Of a DNA stretch of 64,000 nucleotides, positions 34,203 through 44,418 are shown piece after piece. Both the position numbers and the translations under genes were made by a program. This DNA is from JAWKWH01 sp040830725 (GTDB taxonomy: Bacteria > Pseudomonadota > Alphaproteobacteria > Rhizobiales > Rhizobiaceae), in the NCBI GenBank assembly GCA_040830725.1, contig JBFOMG010000038.1, positions 62,001 to 126,000 on the forward strand, given 5' to 3'. Under the pieces are notes generated by a model that was not told where the DNA came from, did not search any database, and saw only the letters and a list, made by a program, of their open reading frames with translations. Position 1 is the first letter of the stretch; each line of letters starts with the position of its first letter.

Positions 34203-34994
34203 TTACTTCTTGCGAAAGTTCGCCGGCCGTTTCTCAAGAAAGGCCGTCACCCCTTCCTTGTAGTCGTCTGAAAAACCGGCTTCGCGTTGCAGGTTCCGTT
34301 CAAGCTGCAGTTGGTCTTCCAACGTATTGCCGGATGCGGCGTGAATAGCCTGCTTGGTCAAGGCGTATGAAGCTGAAGGTCCATTGGCAATCTGCTGGGC
34401 CAGTGCCTGTGCTTCCTCCATCAGCTTGTCATCATCGACTGCCCGCCAGATCAGCCCCCAATCCGCCGCATCTTCGGCAGGCAGCGGTTGAGCTGTAAAA
34501 GCAAGGCCTTTTGCACGCGCTTCGCCGAGCCGTCTTGTCAGCCAGAATGTCCCGCCGGCATCCGGGATGAGGCCTATTTTGGAAAACGCCTGAATGAATT
34601 TCGCTGATTTGGCGGCAAGCACGATATCGGTCGAAAATGCAATATTGGCGCCGGCACCTGCTGCAACGCCGTTGACAGCACCGATAATGACCTTGTCCAT
34701 GTTGCGGATGCGCCTGATCAGCGGGTTGTAATATGTCTCAAGCGTCTTGCCGAGGTCCGGCCTTTCACCCAGCATCGCAGGATCGCGATCGGACAAATCC
34801 TGGCCGGCGCAAAATCCACGCCCGGCACCCGTAAGAATGATGGCCCGGCAGTCGTCATCGTTTTCGCATTCATCAAGTGCGGCGGCGAGCGCTTGGTGCA
34901 ATTCCACGGTAAACGCGTTGAGCCGGTCTGGCCGGTTCAGCGTCAATACCGCGTAACCATCTTGTTTCTCGCTCAATAAAACCGGTTCGGACAT
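34203..34994 (-). CDS. Enoyl-CoA hydratase/isomerase, PaaG-like
   Basis: A 263-residue crotonase-fold enzyme. The oxyanion-hole motif GFCAGQDLSDRD and the second block SKIGLIPDAGGTFWL-TRRLGEARAKGL are typical of 1,2-epoxyphenylacetyl-CoA isomerase (PaaG) and relatives. No other phenylacetate genes are in the window, so a different acyl-CoA hydratase or isomerase role is possible. It converges with coxG, 12 bp apart. ATG at 34994. Confidence 0.88.
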   Translation of the reverse strand: MSEPVLLSEKQDGYAVLTLNRPDRLNAFTVELHQALAAALDECENDDDCRAIILTGAGRGFCAGQDLSDRDPAMLGERPDLGKTLETYYNPLIRRIRNMDKVIIGAVNGVAAGAGANIAFSTDIVLAAKSAKFIQAFSKIGLIPDAGGTFWLTRRLGEARAKGLAFTAQPLPAEDAADWGLIWRAVDDDKLMEEAQALAQQIANGPSASYALTKQAIHAASGNTLEDQLQLERNLQREAGFSDDYKEGVTAFLEKRPANFRKK

Positions 34995-35089
34995 CTGATT
35001 TTACCCTGCTGGAACTACTGTCGCGCAGGACATTTGCACGATGAGCGCCGGCTTTCAAACCCGGATTGTACCAGGGTCAGGACCGGCGA

Positions 35090-38000
35090 TCAGAATTTGC
35101 CGATGAGATTGATGAATACGCCCTGATCGTCAAACGTCAGGTCCCGAAGGTCATCGGAGAACCGCCCGAAATTATAACCGACCCCGACTTTGAAGTTGTC
35201 GCCAAAGTGCCGGTAAATACCAACCAGTGCACCAAAATCGGTGGTGTCCTGACCGGGAATGTGCATGACGCGCGCTTCAAGCAATGCGTCCCAGTTTTTC
35301 ACGACATGGAAATCTGCACGAACGATACCGAGATGAGCGATCGACTGTTCCCAGTTAATCCCACCGCGCACCCGGCTTTCACCGATCCGGACGCCATATT
35401 TTCCACCGATCGAAAGCCACGGGCGAACCTGGAATGTCGCATCCATTGAAAGGATGTGACTGCGCTGCGCCGGACCCAGCAGGTCGCCGGAAACATTGAC
35501 CTGGTTGGGACCGGGCAGATCGTAGAGGTATGTGTATTTGAACAGCGCATTGAGGCGATCATTGTCGACCGGCCGGTAGGCGTAGCCGAGCGAAGCTTCC
35601 AGATAGTCGCCATCGCGGAACGATCCGCCACCATCAGAGACCACCGTGTCTATTTTGCCGATCAGACGCCAGTTTTCGCTGGTGCGCCATTCCAGTCCTG
35701 CCGCAAACAGCCAGGTGTTGCGGTCGCGAGACCCGTCCTGGGAGTCTTCAAACCGCGCCTCGCCGCGAACACGTCCGGATATTCCGCGCTCTTCGTCATT
35801 GTAGCCGACGGCCAGCGAAAATGCCTTGCGGTCAAAATCGCTGCGTTCCAACCCGGTGCCGGGATCAATGCTGGTATCGCTGATACGCGCCATTTCGATA
35901 CCGCCATTGACCGTCCAGACCGCATCCGGCGTATAGACGACTCCGTAGGTCTGGGTCAGTGAACGCCGGCGGCCGAATATGTCGAAATTGTTCTCGGCAT
36001 AGGCCGAAAGCGTCTCGTTGATCTTGCGCTTGGCCCCGACAACAAGCGTACCATTGTCGTCTCCGACCAGTGTGTAGGAACCGGCATCGTTCAGCGAACG
36101 GTCGGGATCGAGTTCGTAGCCGAGATAATAGTGGTCATCGGCTGTGGGGTCATAGGTGATTGCGGCCAGCGCACCGACGCCTGTTGAGCCGTACGAGACT
36201 TCGCCGGATACGCCGACTTTTTCCGTCAGCTTGAACTCCGCACCAACTCCAGCGCGGTCGTTGCGGCGAATATCGCCTGACTTGTCCAGCGTTCCCTGCC
36301 CGAAGACATAGAACATGCGATCGTCATCGGGCCGAAATTCAAGCCGTGCGCCCAGATCGGTACGCTCGCCATTGTATCCCGTTTTGGTCGTGCCAGGGGA
36401 CGACAGGCGAGCGTGTTCAACACCAACCGCAAGTTTCCACCGGTCGTCAAATTTCATTGTGACTGTGGCAGAACCCAGCCGTTTTTGCTTGCCGGTCGCA
36501 TCCCAAAAATCGTCGAATGCAATCTTCACCGAAGTCTTTTCGGTAAGATCGACTTCCGCATGCGCCCCCCAAATGCGCTGATCGACGGTCGCCTGCTCGG
36601 CAAGCGACGCAAATCCGGCTTCCTTTTCTTCGTAGTATCCACCGACAGAGCCGGTGATCAGATCGTTGGTCAGCTCTTCAAGCGCCGCATGGGCACGCAA
36701 CCGCCACGCCTTTGCTGCAACGCCTCTTACGCCCGGAGTAACCGTATCACTGATCGACAATCCGCCATCAGTGGAGAATGCGGTCGAGAAACCGGGACCA
36801 TCGGAAATGGCGATTTCAGCCTCAAAATAGGTATTGTCCGACATACGCAGCTGCAGATCGGCGCCGTAGGCGATCTGGTCCGCACTGCCGGTCTTCTCGC
36901 TCATGCCCGTGGCGCCGATACGCACATGCTCGCCCAGCCAGTGCTGTACGCGGGCCCCATACACATAGCCGTCAACATCGCCGGCAACCGGCGTAAACTC
37001 GTACTGCACGATCAGATACAGATCCTGGCCGTCAAGCGCACCGTCGCGCACCGGATCATCGCCTCCGGCGATCGACGACAATGGCTTGGCAAGAATGATG
37101 ACGCCCTGAATGTAATCGAGTTCGTAATCCGTACCGTATTGCAGGCTCTTGCGCTCGATTATCGCGCCGGTGGTACTGTCTCGAACTTCAACGGTGACCG
37201 TTTCCGATCCGGCGGTGATGTCCTGATATTTCAGGAAGTAAGCAGAACCCCCGGTGCCGCGGAACACATCACGCTGCGGCAAGGTGCCCGGCTGCGCCGC
37301 ATAGGCGGCAATTTCGGTGCGGCGCTCACCAAACGATGTGGAGCCTGGCGAACGGTAGACTGCATTGGCACCATAAAGAGCCCGGTCCGAGCGCATCAAT
37401 TCGGTGTTTGAAATCACCGTCTTGTAATTGCCCCACATCACGTGGCTGTCGCCGCGTTCCAGTCTGACATAGAACTTGCCCCGGGTCGGGGCATCCTCAA
37501 CGGTCGTCGAATCGTCGCCGTAAACCGGATAAAAGTCATCCGGATCCAGCCGTCGCAACAAATCCCGCGACGACTTTTCATCGAAGCCTTGGAAAAGGCT
37601 ATCGATTTCCCCTTCGCCAGTATCCGCGGCAGCGGTCAGAAGGGTCTGACCCCTGATTTTTCCTTTCAGGTAAAACGCCAGTCTGCCTTTGGTGTAAACG
37701 TCACCGAATTCTCCCGGTCTCACCGTCTCGATGCCGGAATCGCCATCACGGTAACCGATCGTTACATCCGCCAGCGCGACGTAGAACCAGTCATTGGCCG
37801 GGATGTTGATCGCCCGTTCGAATTGAATACCGCCGGATTCACCCCCGTCGACTTCGACTTCGACGGCATGATCGCCCGCCGGCAGGATGCGCTGGATGAC
37901 AAAAGCATTTTCACGATCGACCGGCACCAGTTCGCCCATGATGCGGACGTCGTATCCGGGAGGAACGTCACGGCCGTAAATGGTCACGGCGCCACCGCGG

Positions 38001-39289
38001 ATCGGAATATTACGCTTTGACGTGCGGTCTTCTCCCAAGCCCGGAGCGATTGCCGCGCCCAGACGTTCATGGCCATCGGTAAATCGCACCGTGCGCGACA
38101 GGGTCAGCGGTGCGGTTTCATCGAACCTGCCTTCAACATCATAGACCCGTAGCACATAGGAATAGTCAGCCGGACCGTCCGCGGGCATGGTCCAGAATCC
38201 CGTTCCGTTGATGTCTACCGGAATAATAACCGCGGGCCGGCTGCGGTAGGTGTCATCGGCGGCGGTGATCCAAATCTCCGCGCGGTTAATAAAGGCCGGA
38301 TAGTTGGCAGTTGCCAGGAAACTGATCTTCTCGCCCGCGCGGTAACTCTTGCGGATGGGAAGCGTGGAGATATTCAGGGCTGGCTCGACTTCCAATCCGT
38401 CGAACTTGACCTGAACATCCATCGCTTCAAGCGGCGTTCCTTCAATACCCGAAAGGTTGGGCCGCGCAGGCGTACCAGCCACATGTTCCCCATCGACACT
38501 GATCGAAAACATGATCTCCGGATCGACATTCGCCGCATCGGACGGCCGATCGGTGTGTCTACGTACTGCACCGGTAGTGATCCGGTCCGTCTTGACTGCG
38601 GCTCGCGATACGATCGTTTCCCGTCCGGAAACCACTGGAATGGATTGCGTTTCCTTCTCGGATACCACCACTTTCTTGACCAGCGAGGCCTTGCCGGTCC
38701 GCTTTGCGGCGTCCAGCTTGGGTCCGGCAATCGCGATTTGCGTCCTCTCGGCGGCGGCTTTGTTGACAACAGTCTTCACGCGCGCTTTCGCTGGCTGCTT
38801 CCTGAGCGGTCGGACCGATTCCGGACCGGCTCCGGAAATCTCGCTCACGGCAGAGCCGAACTCCCCGGCCGCATCCAACGCAGGCAGGATATGATACAGA
38901 TAGGGCTGTGCAACCTCTGTGTACACGGGAACCCGTCCTGAAAGCCGACCGGAACCTTCGGGCAACTCAAATGGATCGGCTGTACCCTCCACTGCAGCAC
39001 CAGGAACGATCTCCGCCTCCCCGGTGGGCGTCGAATCTTCGGTGATCGGTCCGTCACGCTGCTTTTCCGGCGGCAACAACCGGTCGGATTTTGATGCGGC
39101 TCCGCTTTCTACCGTTATCGAGAAAGCGGGGTGAGTGCCGGTTTTTGCGGCTTCACCGATATTGGTTGTAAGCAGAAGGAGCGAAAGGGATGTCGTGAGT
39201 AGCGCTTTACAAGCGCTTACAAATGGTCGGCCAGACAGAATCCCCCGGCCCGCGCGGGGGTGTCCCCTCGTTTTATTCGCCCACGACAA
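35090..39289 (-). CDS. Giant outer-membrane beta-barrel protein, partner of the DUF11 cluster
   Basis: A 1399-residue exported protein. A signal-like segment (ALLTTSLSLLLLTTNIGEAA) lies near residues 29-48. Residues 50-290 are disordered, Ser/Thr/Ala-rich. Residues about 290-420 form an Ig-like beta region. There is a VDREN-type strand repeat region, then a conserved block (YPVYGDDSTTVEDAPTRGKFYVRLE, around residue 620) and finally a long series of amphipathic beta-strands to the C-terminal GVFINLIGKF. The Phe terminus is the BAM signal of outer-membrane barrels. It is the last of five minus-strand genes and probably exports, anchors or docks the upstream DUF11 proteins; that is inference. 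The only start is TTG. Confidence 0.85.
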   Translation of the reverse strand: MSWANKTRGHPRAGRGILSGRPFVSACKALLTTSLSLLLLTTNIGEAAKTGTHPAFSITVESGAASKSDRLLPPEKQRDGPITEDSTPTGEAEIVPGAAVEGTADPFELPEGSGRLSGRVPVYTEVAQPYLYHILPALDAAGEFGSAVSEISGAGPESVRPLRKQPAKARVKTVVNKAAAERTQIAIAGPKLDAAKRTGKASLVKKVVVSEKETQSIPVVSGRETIVSRAAVKTDRITTGAVRRHTDRPSDAANVDPEIMFSISVDGEHVAGTPARPNLSGIEGTPLEAMDVQVKFDGLEVEPALNISTLPIRKSYRAGEKISFLATANYPAFINRAEIWITAADDTYRSRPAVIIPVDINGTGFWTMPADGPADYSYVLRVYDVEGRFDETAPLTLSRTVRFTDGHERLGAAIAPGLGEDRTSKRNIPIRGGAVTIYGRDVPPGYDVRIMGELVPVDRENAFVIQRILPAGDHAVEVEVDGGESGGIQFERAINIPANDWFYVALADVTIGYRDGDSGIETVRPGEFGDVYTKGRLAFYLKGKIRGQTLLTAAADTGEGEIDSLFQGFDEKSSRDLLRRLDPDDFYPVYGDDSTTVEDAPTRGKFYVRLERGDSHVMWGNYKTVISNTELMRSDRALYGANAVYRSPGSTSFGERRTEIAAYAAQPGTLPQRDVFRGTGGSAYFLKYQDITAGSETVTVEVRDSTTGAIIERKSLQYGTDYELDYIQGVIILAKPLSSIAGGDDPVRDGALDGQDLYLIVQYEFTPVAGDVDGYVYGARVQHWLGEHVRIGATGMSEKTGSADQIAYGADLQLRMSDNTYFEAEIAISDGPGFSTAFSTDGGLSISDTVTPGVRGVAAKAWRLRAHAALEELTNDLITGSVGGYYEEKEAGFASLAEQATVDQRIWGAHAEVDLTEKTSVKIAFDDFWDATGKQKRLGSATVTMKFDDRWKLAVGVEHARLSSPGTTKTGYNGERTDLGARLEFRPDDDRMFYVFGQGTLDKSGDIRRNDRAGVGAEFKLTEKVGVSGEVSYGSTGVGALAAITYDPTADDHYYLGYELDPDRSLNDAGSYTLVGDDNGTLVVGAKRKINETLSAYAENNFDIFGRRRSLTQTYGVVYTPDAVWTVNGGIEMARISDTSIDPGTGLERSDFDRKAFSLAVGYNDEERGISGRVRGEARFEDSQDGSRDRNTWLFAAGLEWRTSENWRLIGKIDTVVSDGGGSFRDGDYLEASLGYAYRPVDNDRLNALFKYTYLYDLPGPNQVNVSGDLLGPAQRSHILSMDATFQVRPWLSIGGKYGVRIGESRVRGGINWEQSIAHLGIVRADFHVVKNWDALLEARVMHIPGQDTTDFGALVGIYRHFGDNFKVGVGYNFGRFSDDLRDLTFDDQGVFINLIGKF

Positions 39290-39337
39290 ATTAGAACCCG
39301 CATATTCAAAACGAGTCCGAGTCTTTAATGTTTATGG

Positions 39338-39352
39338 TTAATGTCTAATTAA
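39338..39352 (-). promoter_or_regulatory. CtrA-type box upstream of the giant barrel gene
   Basis: TTAATGTCTAATTAA is a perfect TTAA-N7-TTAA match to the alphaproteobacterial CtrA site. It ends about 50 bases upstream of the barrel TTG at 39289, within an AT-rich 83-base gap after the preceding DUF11 gene. chpT in this window shows the CtrA relay exists. AT-richness raises the odds of a chance match. Confidence 0.5.
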
Positions 39353-39372
39353 TTTGAACATAAAGTTGTAAA

Positions 39373-42300
39373 TTAGTTTCTGATTTCGCTTTCAATTTCA
39401 AGAGGATAACTCTCGCTAAACGAGTCCCAGCGCTTTCGTACTAGCGCGATGATTGTATTAACCCTTTCGCGGGCCAATGCGCCTTCGCCGCGGCCGGACT
39501 GATATACAAGCCGCAACACTGAGTGCTCGCGCCGCAATACATCAATCAGTTGATCGATGCCGGCAATCCAGCGTGGCTTGAGATCGGTCGAGCCATCTTC
39601 AAAGGCACCGCCATTGATATCGAGTCTCACGATCCGGCCGGCAGCCGCGCCGAAATTCATTTTCACGGTCTTGCCGGCGGTCAGGCGGACAACGCGTGGA
39701 TTTTCCGTTGTCATGCGGTAACCCGTCGGAAGCGTCCGGGTATCCAGTTTCAGAATGAAATTGGACCCGATTGTCTTGTCTGGCAATTCAGCACAGGCCA
39801 CATGGAATCGGCCGTGACGATCTGTAGTGATCAGCAAACCGTTGACAGTCGCCAGGCGAACCCCCGGCAGACCCGGTTCATCTTCGTCAATGTAGCCATT
39901 GCGGTTGCGGTCATCGAAAACCCGGCCGATGACATCCGAACAATCAAACACTGCCTCAAGCTGGATTTCGACCGTCGCCGTTGCTTCAGGGGCAACAAGT
40001 GTGTTGGCAACATCGAACAATCTCGCCCGATTGACATATTTGCCCGGTCCGGCGGTGCTCAAGGCATCAAGCAGCAGCCGTATCGTGATGGTTTGATTTG
40101 GTCCAAGATTGATACCAATAAAGTCAAGCCGTGCTCCGGTCTCGGTCGGGGTAGCCGGTGCGCCATCCACAGTTGCCGAGCCGGGAACAAATCTGAAGCC
40201 GGCCGGTATTACGTCAACCAGTGTCAGATTTGGGTGAACATTGGGATCTTGATTGATGATCTCTATCGTAAAACCAACACGCTCGCCGCGGCGAAGCACC
40301 CTGCGGTCTGCAGTTTTTGTCACGATAATATTGACCGCATTCGGCACAGGATCGACCGGTATGTGATTATGAATGAAATGCGGATCACCGGCCTCGAGCA
40401 GAATTGCCAAAGCGTATAGCGCCGGCGTACCTGCAGGCGGCGGATTGGGACTGGCTGAAGTCTGGCAGGCGCCACCGGGAACAGCATCAAAAGTACAGGC
40501 GGTAATTTCCGCATCACCGGCCATTGGCGGCAAAATGGTCGACACACCCGGCAGGAATGCAGCAGGCGGCGCAACCAAAATCTGATACCGGGTTTCACCC
40601 AGCGGACACGCAGGATCGGCGCCCGGGATGATGTCAAAGCGGTAACCTCCGTCCACACCGGTCACCTGACCCTGGCTTGCCGGATTTACGAGGCAAGCTG
40701 CTGGCAGTGGCGTTCCTGCACCATCGGTCATCGTTACCACCGCACCCGCCACAGGCGACCGCGTAAGGGCGTCATAGACCACGCCGGATGGATCTATCGG
40801 CAGATTCTGATCAATCAGGTTTTCGCCTGGCGCCAGCGTGATGTTCGAAATACCGCCAACGATGTTGTTGGATGGATCACGGAAGACCAGACGATATCCG
40901 GGACCGGCCGGAATTGACGGAATCAGGTAGGAGCCGTCGGGGTTGGTCGTGACGGAAGCAATCACGATGCCGCCAACAATCAGTTCGACTATATAGCCTC
41001 CCTGTGGAGGATCTGATCCGATGTCGAAGATTCCGTTGCCGTTTGCGTCCAGATAGACATATCCGGCGATGCTGGCCGGCACATCAACGACGACGGTTGC
41101 CGTGGCTGTATCGCAGACTGTCGGATTGACCACATCGCAAATCTGGTAATCAAGCGTATAGGTTCCCGCTGGCGTTCCCGGCGGCACGTCAATGGTTCCG
41201 TCCGGTTGCAGAACCAGGAAGCTACCCGGACCTTGAGCCAATTCCGTCAGCGTGACCGCAGCCGGCAGAAAGGCTGCGCCATTCAACGTGTCATTATCGA
41301 AAACGTTTAGATAATCCGGTGTTCCCGCCGCTCCGTCGGCAACAGTCGGGGATGAATCATCAACAGCGTCAATGACAGGAAGCGCGACAGTGACCGAGAC
41401 CACCGCGGTATCACAGATTGCCGGATAAAGCGCGATGCAGATTTCATAGGTGATGGTGTGAACGCCTGCTGGCGTTCCAGGCGCAACATCGACCGAACCA
41501 TCCGGATTAAGCGTCAACGGCCCTCCCGGCGTGAGATTGGTCAGATTGACATCCGCCGGAACAAACGGGTTGGAGTTGATCGTGTCATTGGTGAAGACAT
41601 TGACGACACCGGTCGCACCGGCAAGGCCATCCACCCCGGTCGTACCGTCATCCACTGCGTCAATTACCGGCAGGCCCACCACCACCGACGCGTCTAGAAT
41701 ATCGCCGGTTGTCGTCGGATCGCCAATATCGGCGCTGACTGCAGCAGTTGTTGTATTTGTGATCGTATTGCCACCCTGGCCCGCATCAATCGTGGCTTCC
41801 AGCGTTAAAGTGGCATTCGCGCCATTTGCGATCGTGCCAACGGTCCAGATGCCCGATGGCTGGTCAAACGAGCCCTGGCTCGCAGTGGCGCCTGCACCTG
41901 AATAGGTCAGACCCGCCGGCAGAATGTCGGTAAGAGTGATATTCGTCGCATCATCCGGCCCGGCATTGGTGACGGCAATCTGGAACTGCACCGTATCGCC
42001 GTCGAACACCGCACCACCCGTCAGCAGTGTCTTTATTGTCACGAGATCGGCTGATGAGATGGTGATGCTCTCGGTCGGGTCATCGCCCGCCGGATTGGTA
42101 TCGTTTTGATCAAGGCCGGTAACGGCGACAGTATTGATGATTGTTTGGCCGGCGGTTCCGACATCAACTGTAGCGCTGATTTCCAGCGAAACGGTCACGC
42201 CAACAGCGATCGCACCGACCGTCCAAACCCCTGTGCCGGAATTGTACAAGCCCCCTCCGGTGTCGCCTGCATAGGTGAGGCCTGCCGGGAGCAAATCGGT

Positions 42301-42975
42301 CAACTCTACTCCGGTTGCCGGCTCGGGACCGTTGTTGGTGACGTCGATCCGGAAGGTGACCGTAGCGCCTTCGCCTGGCGTCGGGTTCGCGGACGCAAGC
42401 GACTTCACCGTCACCAAGTCTGCTGCGGTCCGGAAAACGGTCTCGGTGTCTTGCTCCGGTCCGACAGGGTTCGAATCAGGGTCAATACCGCTTGCGGTAG
42501 CCGTATTGGTGATGAACCCGGCTGTTACGTCGGCAGGAATGACAATTGCGGTTGCGGAACAGGTTACTGTCTGCCCCGGCGCCAGTGTCGGGATTGTTGT
42601 TCCCCCGCCCGGACAGACCAGGGCATCGGCATCGGGATCGGCGACCGTAATCGATGTGATCGTTGCATTGCCGGTATTGATGACGTCAATTTCATAGGTC
42701 ACGATATCGCCGGCGTTCACATAGGTCGGCGTGGTCGCCCGCTTGTCGACGCTGAGAGCCGGAGCCAGGTTCTCAACGTCGACGTCAACAGTAGCCGGAT
42801 TCGAAACAACGGGATTGCCGTTGAAATTGCCGGTCGCCGTCACAGTATTCGTGATAGCGGCCAGCGCGTATTGAATTTGTGCCAGGGACAGCAATACGAC
42901 GAGCAGTACCGTCCACGGAGACGTTCGTCTCCGGGGAGGCACTACTCGCCCAAACTGCCGCCAGCACATTGCCAT
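39373..42975 (-). CDS. Large exported DUF11/SdrD B-like repeat protein with OmpA-like C-terminus
   Basis: A 1200-residue protein. The signal peptide (TVLLVVLLSLAQIQYALA) is followed by an orphan strand (AITNTVTATG) and then by three to four DUF11 Ig-like repeats (each about 115 residues, e.g. LSVDKRATTPTYVNAGDIVTYEIDVIN), two cadherin-like or VCBS-like repeats (VIDAVDDG... NVFTNDTINS type), an SdrD B-like segment (AGYVYLDANGNGIFDIGSD), another B-like block (GRVFDDRNRNGYIDEDEPGL) and an OmpA-like tail (FEDGSTDLKPRWIAGIDQLIDVLRR). The ATG at 42975 gives the signal peptide; a GTG at 43062 is an alternative. Probably the base unit of the surface cluster. Confidence 0.82.
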   Translation of the reverse strand: MAMCWRQFGRVVPPRRRTSPWTVLLVVLLSLAQIQYALAAITNTVTATGNFNGNPVVSNPATVDVDVENLAPALSVDKRATTPTYVNAGDIVTYEIDVINTGNATITSITVADPDADALVCPGGGTTIPTLAPGQTVTCSATAIVIPADVTAGFITNTATASGIDPDSNPVGPEQDTETVFRTAADLVTVKSLASANPTPGEGATVTFRIDVTNNGPEPATGVELTDLLPAGLTYAGDTGGGLYNSGTGVWTVGAIAVGVTVSLEISATVDVGTAGQTIINTVAVTGLDQNDTNPAGDDPTESITISSADLVTIKTLLTGGAVFDGDTVQFQIAVTNAGPDDATNITLTDILPAGLTYSGAGATASQGSFDQPSGIWTVGTIANGANATLTLEATIDAGQGGNTITNTTTAAVSADIGDPTTTGDILDASVVVGLPVIDAVDDGTTGVDGLAGATGVVNVFTNDTINSNPFVPADVNLTNLTPGGPLTLNPDGSVDVAPGTPAGVHTITYEICIALYPAICDTAVVSVTVALPVIDAVDDSSPTVADGAAGTPDYLNVFDNDTLNGAAFLPAAVTLTELAQGPGSFLVLQPDGTIDVPPGTPAGTYTLDYQICDVVNPTVCDTATATVVVDVPASIAGYVYLDANGNGIFDIGSDPPQGGYIVELIVGGIVIASVTTNPDGSYLIPSIPAGPGYRLVFRDPSNNIVGGISNITLAPGENLIDQNLPIDPSGVVYDALTRSPVAGAVVTMTDGAGTPLPAACLVNPASQGQVTGVDGGYRFDIIPGADPACPLGETRYQILVAPPAAFLPGVSTILPPMAGDAEITACTFDAVPGGACQTSASPNPPPAGTPALYALAILLEAGDPHFIHNHIPVDPVPNAVNIIVTKTADRRVLRRGERVGFTIEIINQDPNVHPNLTLVDVIPAGFRFVPGSATVDGAPATPTETGARLDFIGINLGPNQTITIRLLLDALSTAGPGKYVNRARLFDVANTLVAPEATATVEIQLEAVFDCSDVIGRVFDDRNRNGYIDEDEPGLPGVRLATVNGLLITTDRHGRFHVACAELPDKTIGSNFILKLDTRTLPTGYRMTTENPRVVRLTAGKTVKMNFGAAAGRIVRLDINGGAFEDGSTDLKPRWIAGIDQLIDVLRREHSVLRLVYQSGRGEGALARERVNTIIALVRKRWDSFSESYPLEIESEIRN

Positions 42976-43101
42976 CAAGCCGGTTCCACCTCCATGCAGG
43001 AGCCTCGCAGGAGGCGGATGGGAGGCATGCCGGACAGGTTCGGTCGCACGGACATCATCCACCCGCCTATTATTCGCGGGAGGAACACAGTCCGTTGCCT
43101 G

Positions 43102-43137
43102 CTGGCCAATTGGCCAGAGCCTCTGGCAGAAGCCAGA
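43102..43137. repeat. Inverted repeats between two DUF11 genes
   Basis: CTGGCCAATTGGCCAG (43102-43117) is a perfect 16-base palindrome and TCTGGC-AGAA-GCCAGA (43122-43137) a 6-bp hairpin beside it, in the gap between the two-repeat and large DUF11 genes. Possible operator, processing hairpin or weak terminator. No U run follows on the transcribed strand. Confidence 0.45.
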
Positions 43138-43168
43138 CTACAGAAAAAATCCGGTAACATCGTTCGCC

Positions 43169-44200
43169 CTATTGGAGCGTATCGATGTCGGACTGGGTAA
43201 CCGTGTAGGTCGCGGTCACCGTCAGGACGTCGCCTGGTGCCAACGTATCCCACTCGTTGTCGCCACCTGTCGGGTTGGTGGAGTCGCCAGCAGGCAGGTT
43301 GTCGGTCAGCGTTGCACTATCCGCATCTGGTGTTGGCGCCGGGCCGCTACCATTGTGGACATCACTCAGCGAGATGGCGGTAATCGGAACGTTACCCGTA
43401 TTCGTGATCACATAGGTGTAGGTGATCAGCTGACCGAGCGTGACATCTGTGGTGTCATCGGCGGTCTTGGCAACGGTAAGCGTCGCCGCAATGTCCTCAA
43501 GATCGATCGAATAGGCAAGCGGCGGGCTGCTTGTCGGGCTGCCGCCATAATTACCGGTTGCTGTTGCAACGTTATCAAGATCATTGTCGCCGCCGCCGTT
43601 TGAGGTCACGTCGGCCTGTGTGATCGTATAGGTGGCTGTCATGGTCAACACATCAAGAGGCGCAAGTGTGTCCCAATCGTTGTCACCCGTGGTCGGGTTG
43701 GTGGAGTCACCTGCCGTACCGTTGTCGGTCAAAGTGGCAGTATCGGGGTTGGGAACCGGTGCCGGACCAGTACCATCATGGACATCAGCTAATGTGATGT
43801 CGGTCATGGTTACATTGCCCGAGTTGGTGATCGTGTAGGTATAGGTAATCAACTGACCAACCGTTACATCGGTATCGTCGTCAGCAACCTTGGTCACTGT
43901 CAGCGCCGGTGCTGAATCGACCACGTCGACATTCTCAGTGTCGTTGTCGGTCACATCATTGGTGCCGCTTGGTGACGAACCGGTCACGGTCACCGTATTG
44001 TCGATCGTCGCCCAAGCGGGCACGACCTGTCCGGCTGCCAAAATCAGCGCCAATGCCGCCGCGCGTAGTACACGCCAGCTCAACCTACCAGGGTCATGCA
44101 ATTTCCCTCTTCTCTTTCGTCTTGTCACAACCAGGCTCCTTCTTGTTTTGGTGTGAGTGGATCTCGAATTTCTTTTCCGCATTTCATCGCCCCATTTCAT
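43169..44200 (-). CDS. Exported two-repeat DUF11 protein
   Basis: A 343-residue protein from ATG 44200 (or 417 from ATG 44422). A basic N-region is followed by a hydrophobic signal segment (VLRAAALALILAAGQVVPAWA). The mature part begins with an orphan strand (TIDNTVTVTG) and has two DUF11 repeats. The second stops at TVTQSDIDTLQ, lacking the last strand that the first repeat has (DLDNVATATG). The ATG at 44422 overlaps the upstream stop (CAATGAGC) and could couple the two genes, but it has no ribosome site. Stop is TAG. Possible middle link of a DUF11 chain. Confidence 0.75.
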   Translation of the reverse strand: MKWGDEMRKRNSRSTHTKTRRSLVVTRRKRRGKLHDPGRLSWRVLRAAALALILAAGQVVPAWATIDNTVTVTGSSPSGTNDVTDNDTENVDVVDSAPALTVTKVADDDTDVTVGQLITYTYTITNSGNVTMTDITLADVHDGTGPAPVPNPDTATLTDNGTAGDSTNPTTGDNDWDTLAPLDVLTMTATYTITQADVTSNGGGDNDLDNVATATGNYGGSPTSSPPLAYSIDLEDIAATLTVAKTADDTTDVTLGQLITYTYVITNTGNVPITAISLSDVHNGSGPAPTPDADSATLTDNLPAGDSTNPTGGDNEWDTLAPGDVLTVTATYTVTQSDIDTLQ

Positions 44201-44418
44201 TGTTTCGGTCCCGTAATTAGCGTTAGAATTGTTGGGGTTGTTACTGGAACAAGTATTGACTGCATCGCCAGGTGGCTTGTCGGGAAGCATCCCCGGCAGC
44301 GCTGCGGCTATGTCAGCCGCAACACGCACTTTTCGACCAAATAAACTCTCAAACGAAAACTTGCCCTTGAGCCGCCTGCCGGCCCTTTTTATGCGTTGAA
44401 ATTTGCCAGCCATGTTGC

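Noticed and set aside
36413..37411. 332-residue plus-strand open frame
   Set aside because: Antisense to the giant barrel gene, which has clear strand periodicity and signal peptide.
42106..43200. 364-residue plus-strand open frame
   Set aside because: Shadow of the large DUF11 gene on the minus strand. It lacks a signal peptide or domain and has composition typical of antisense reading.
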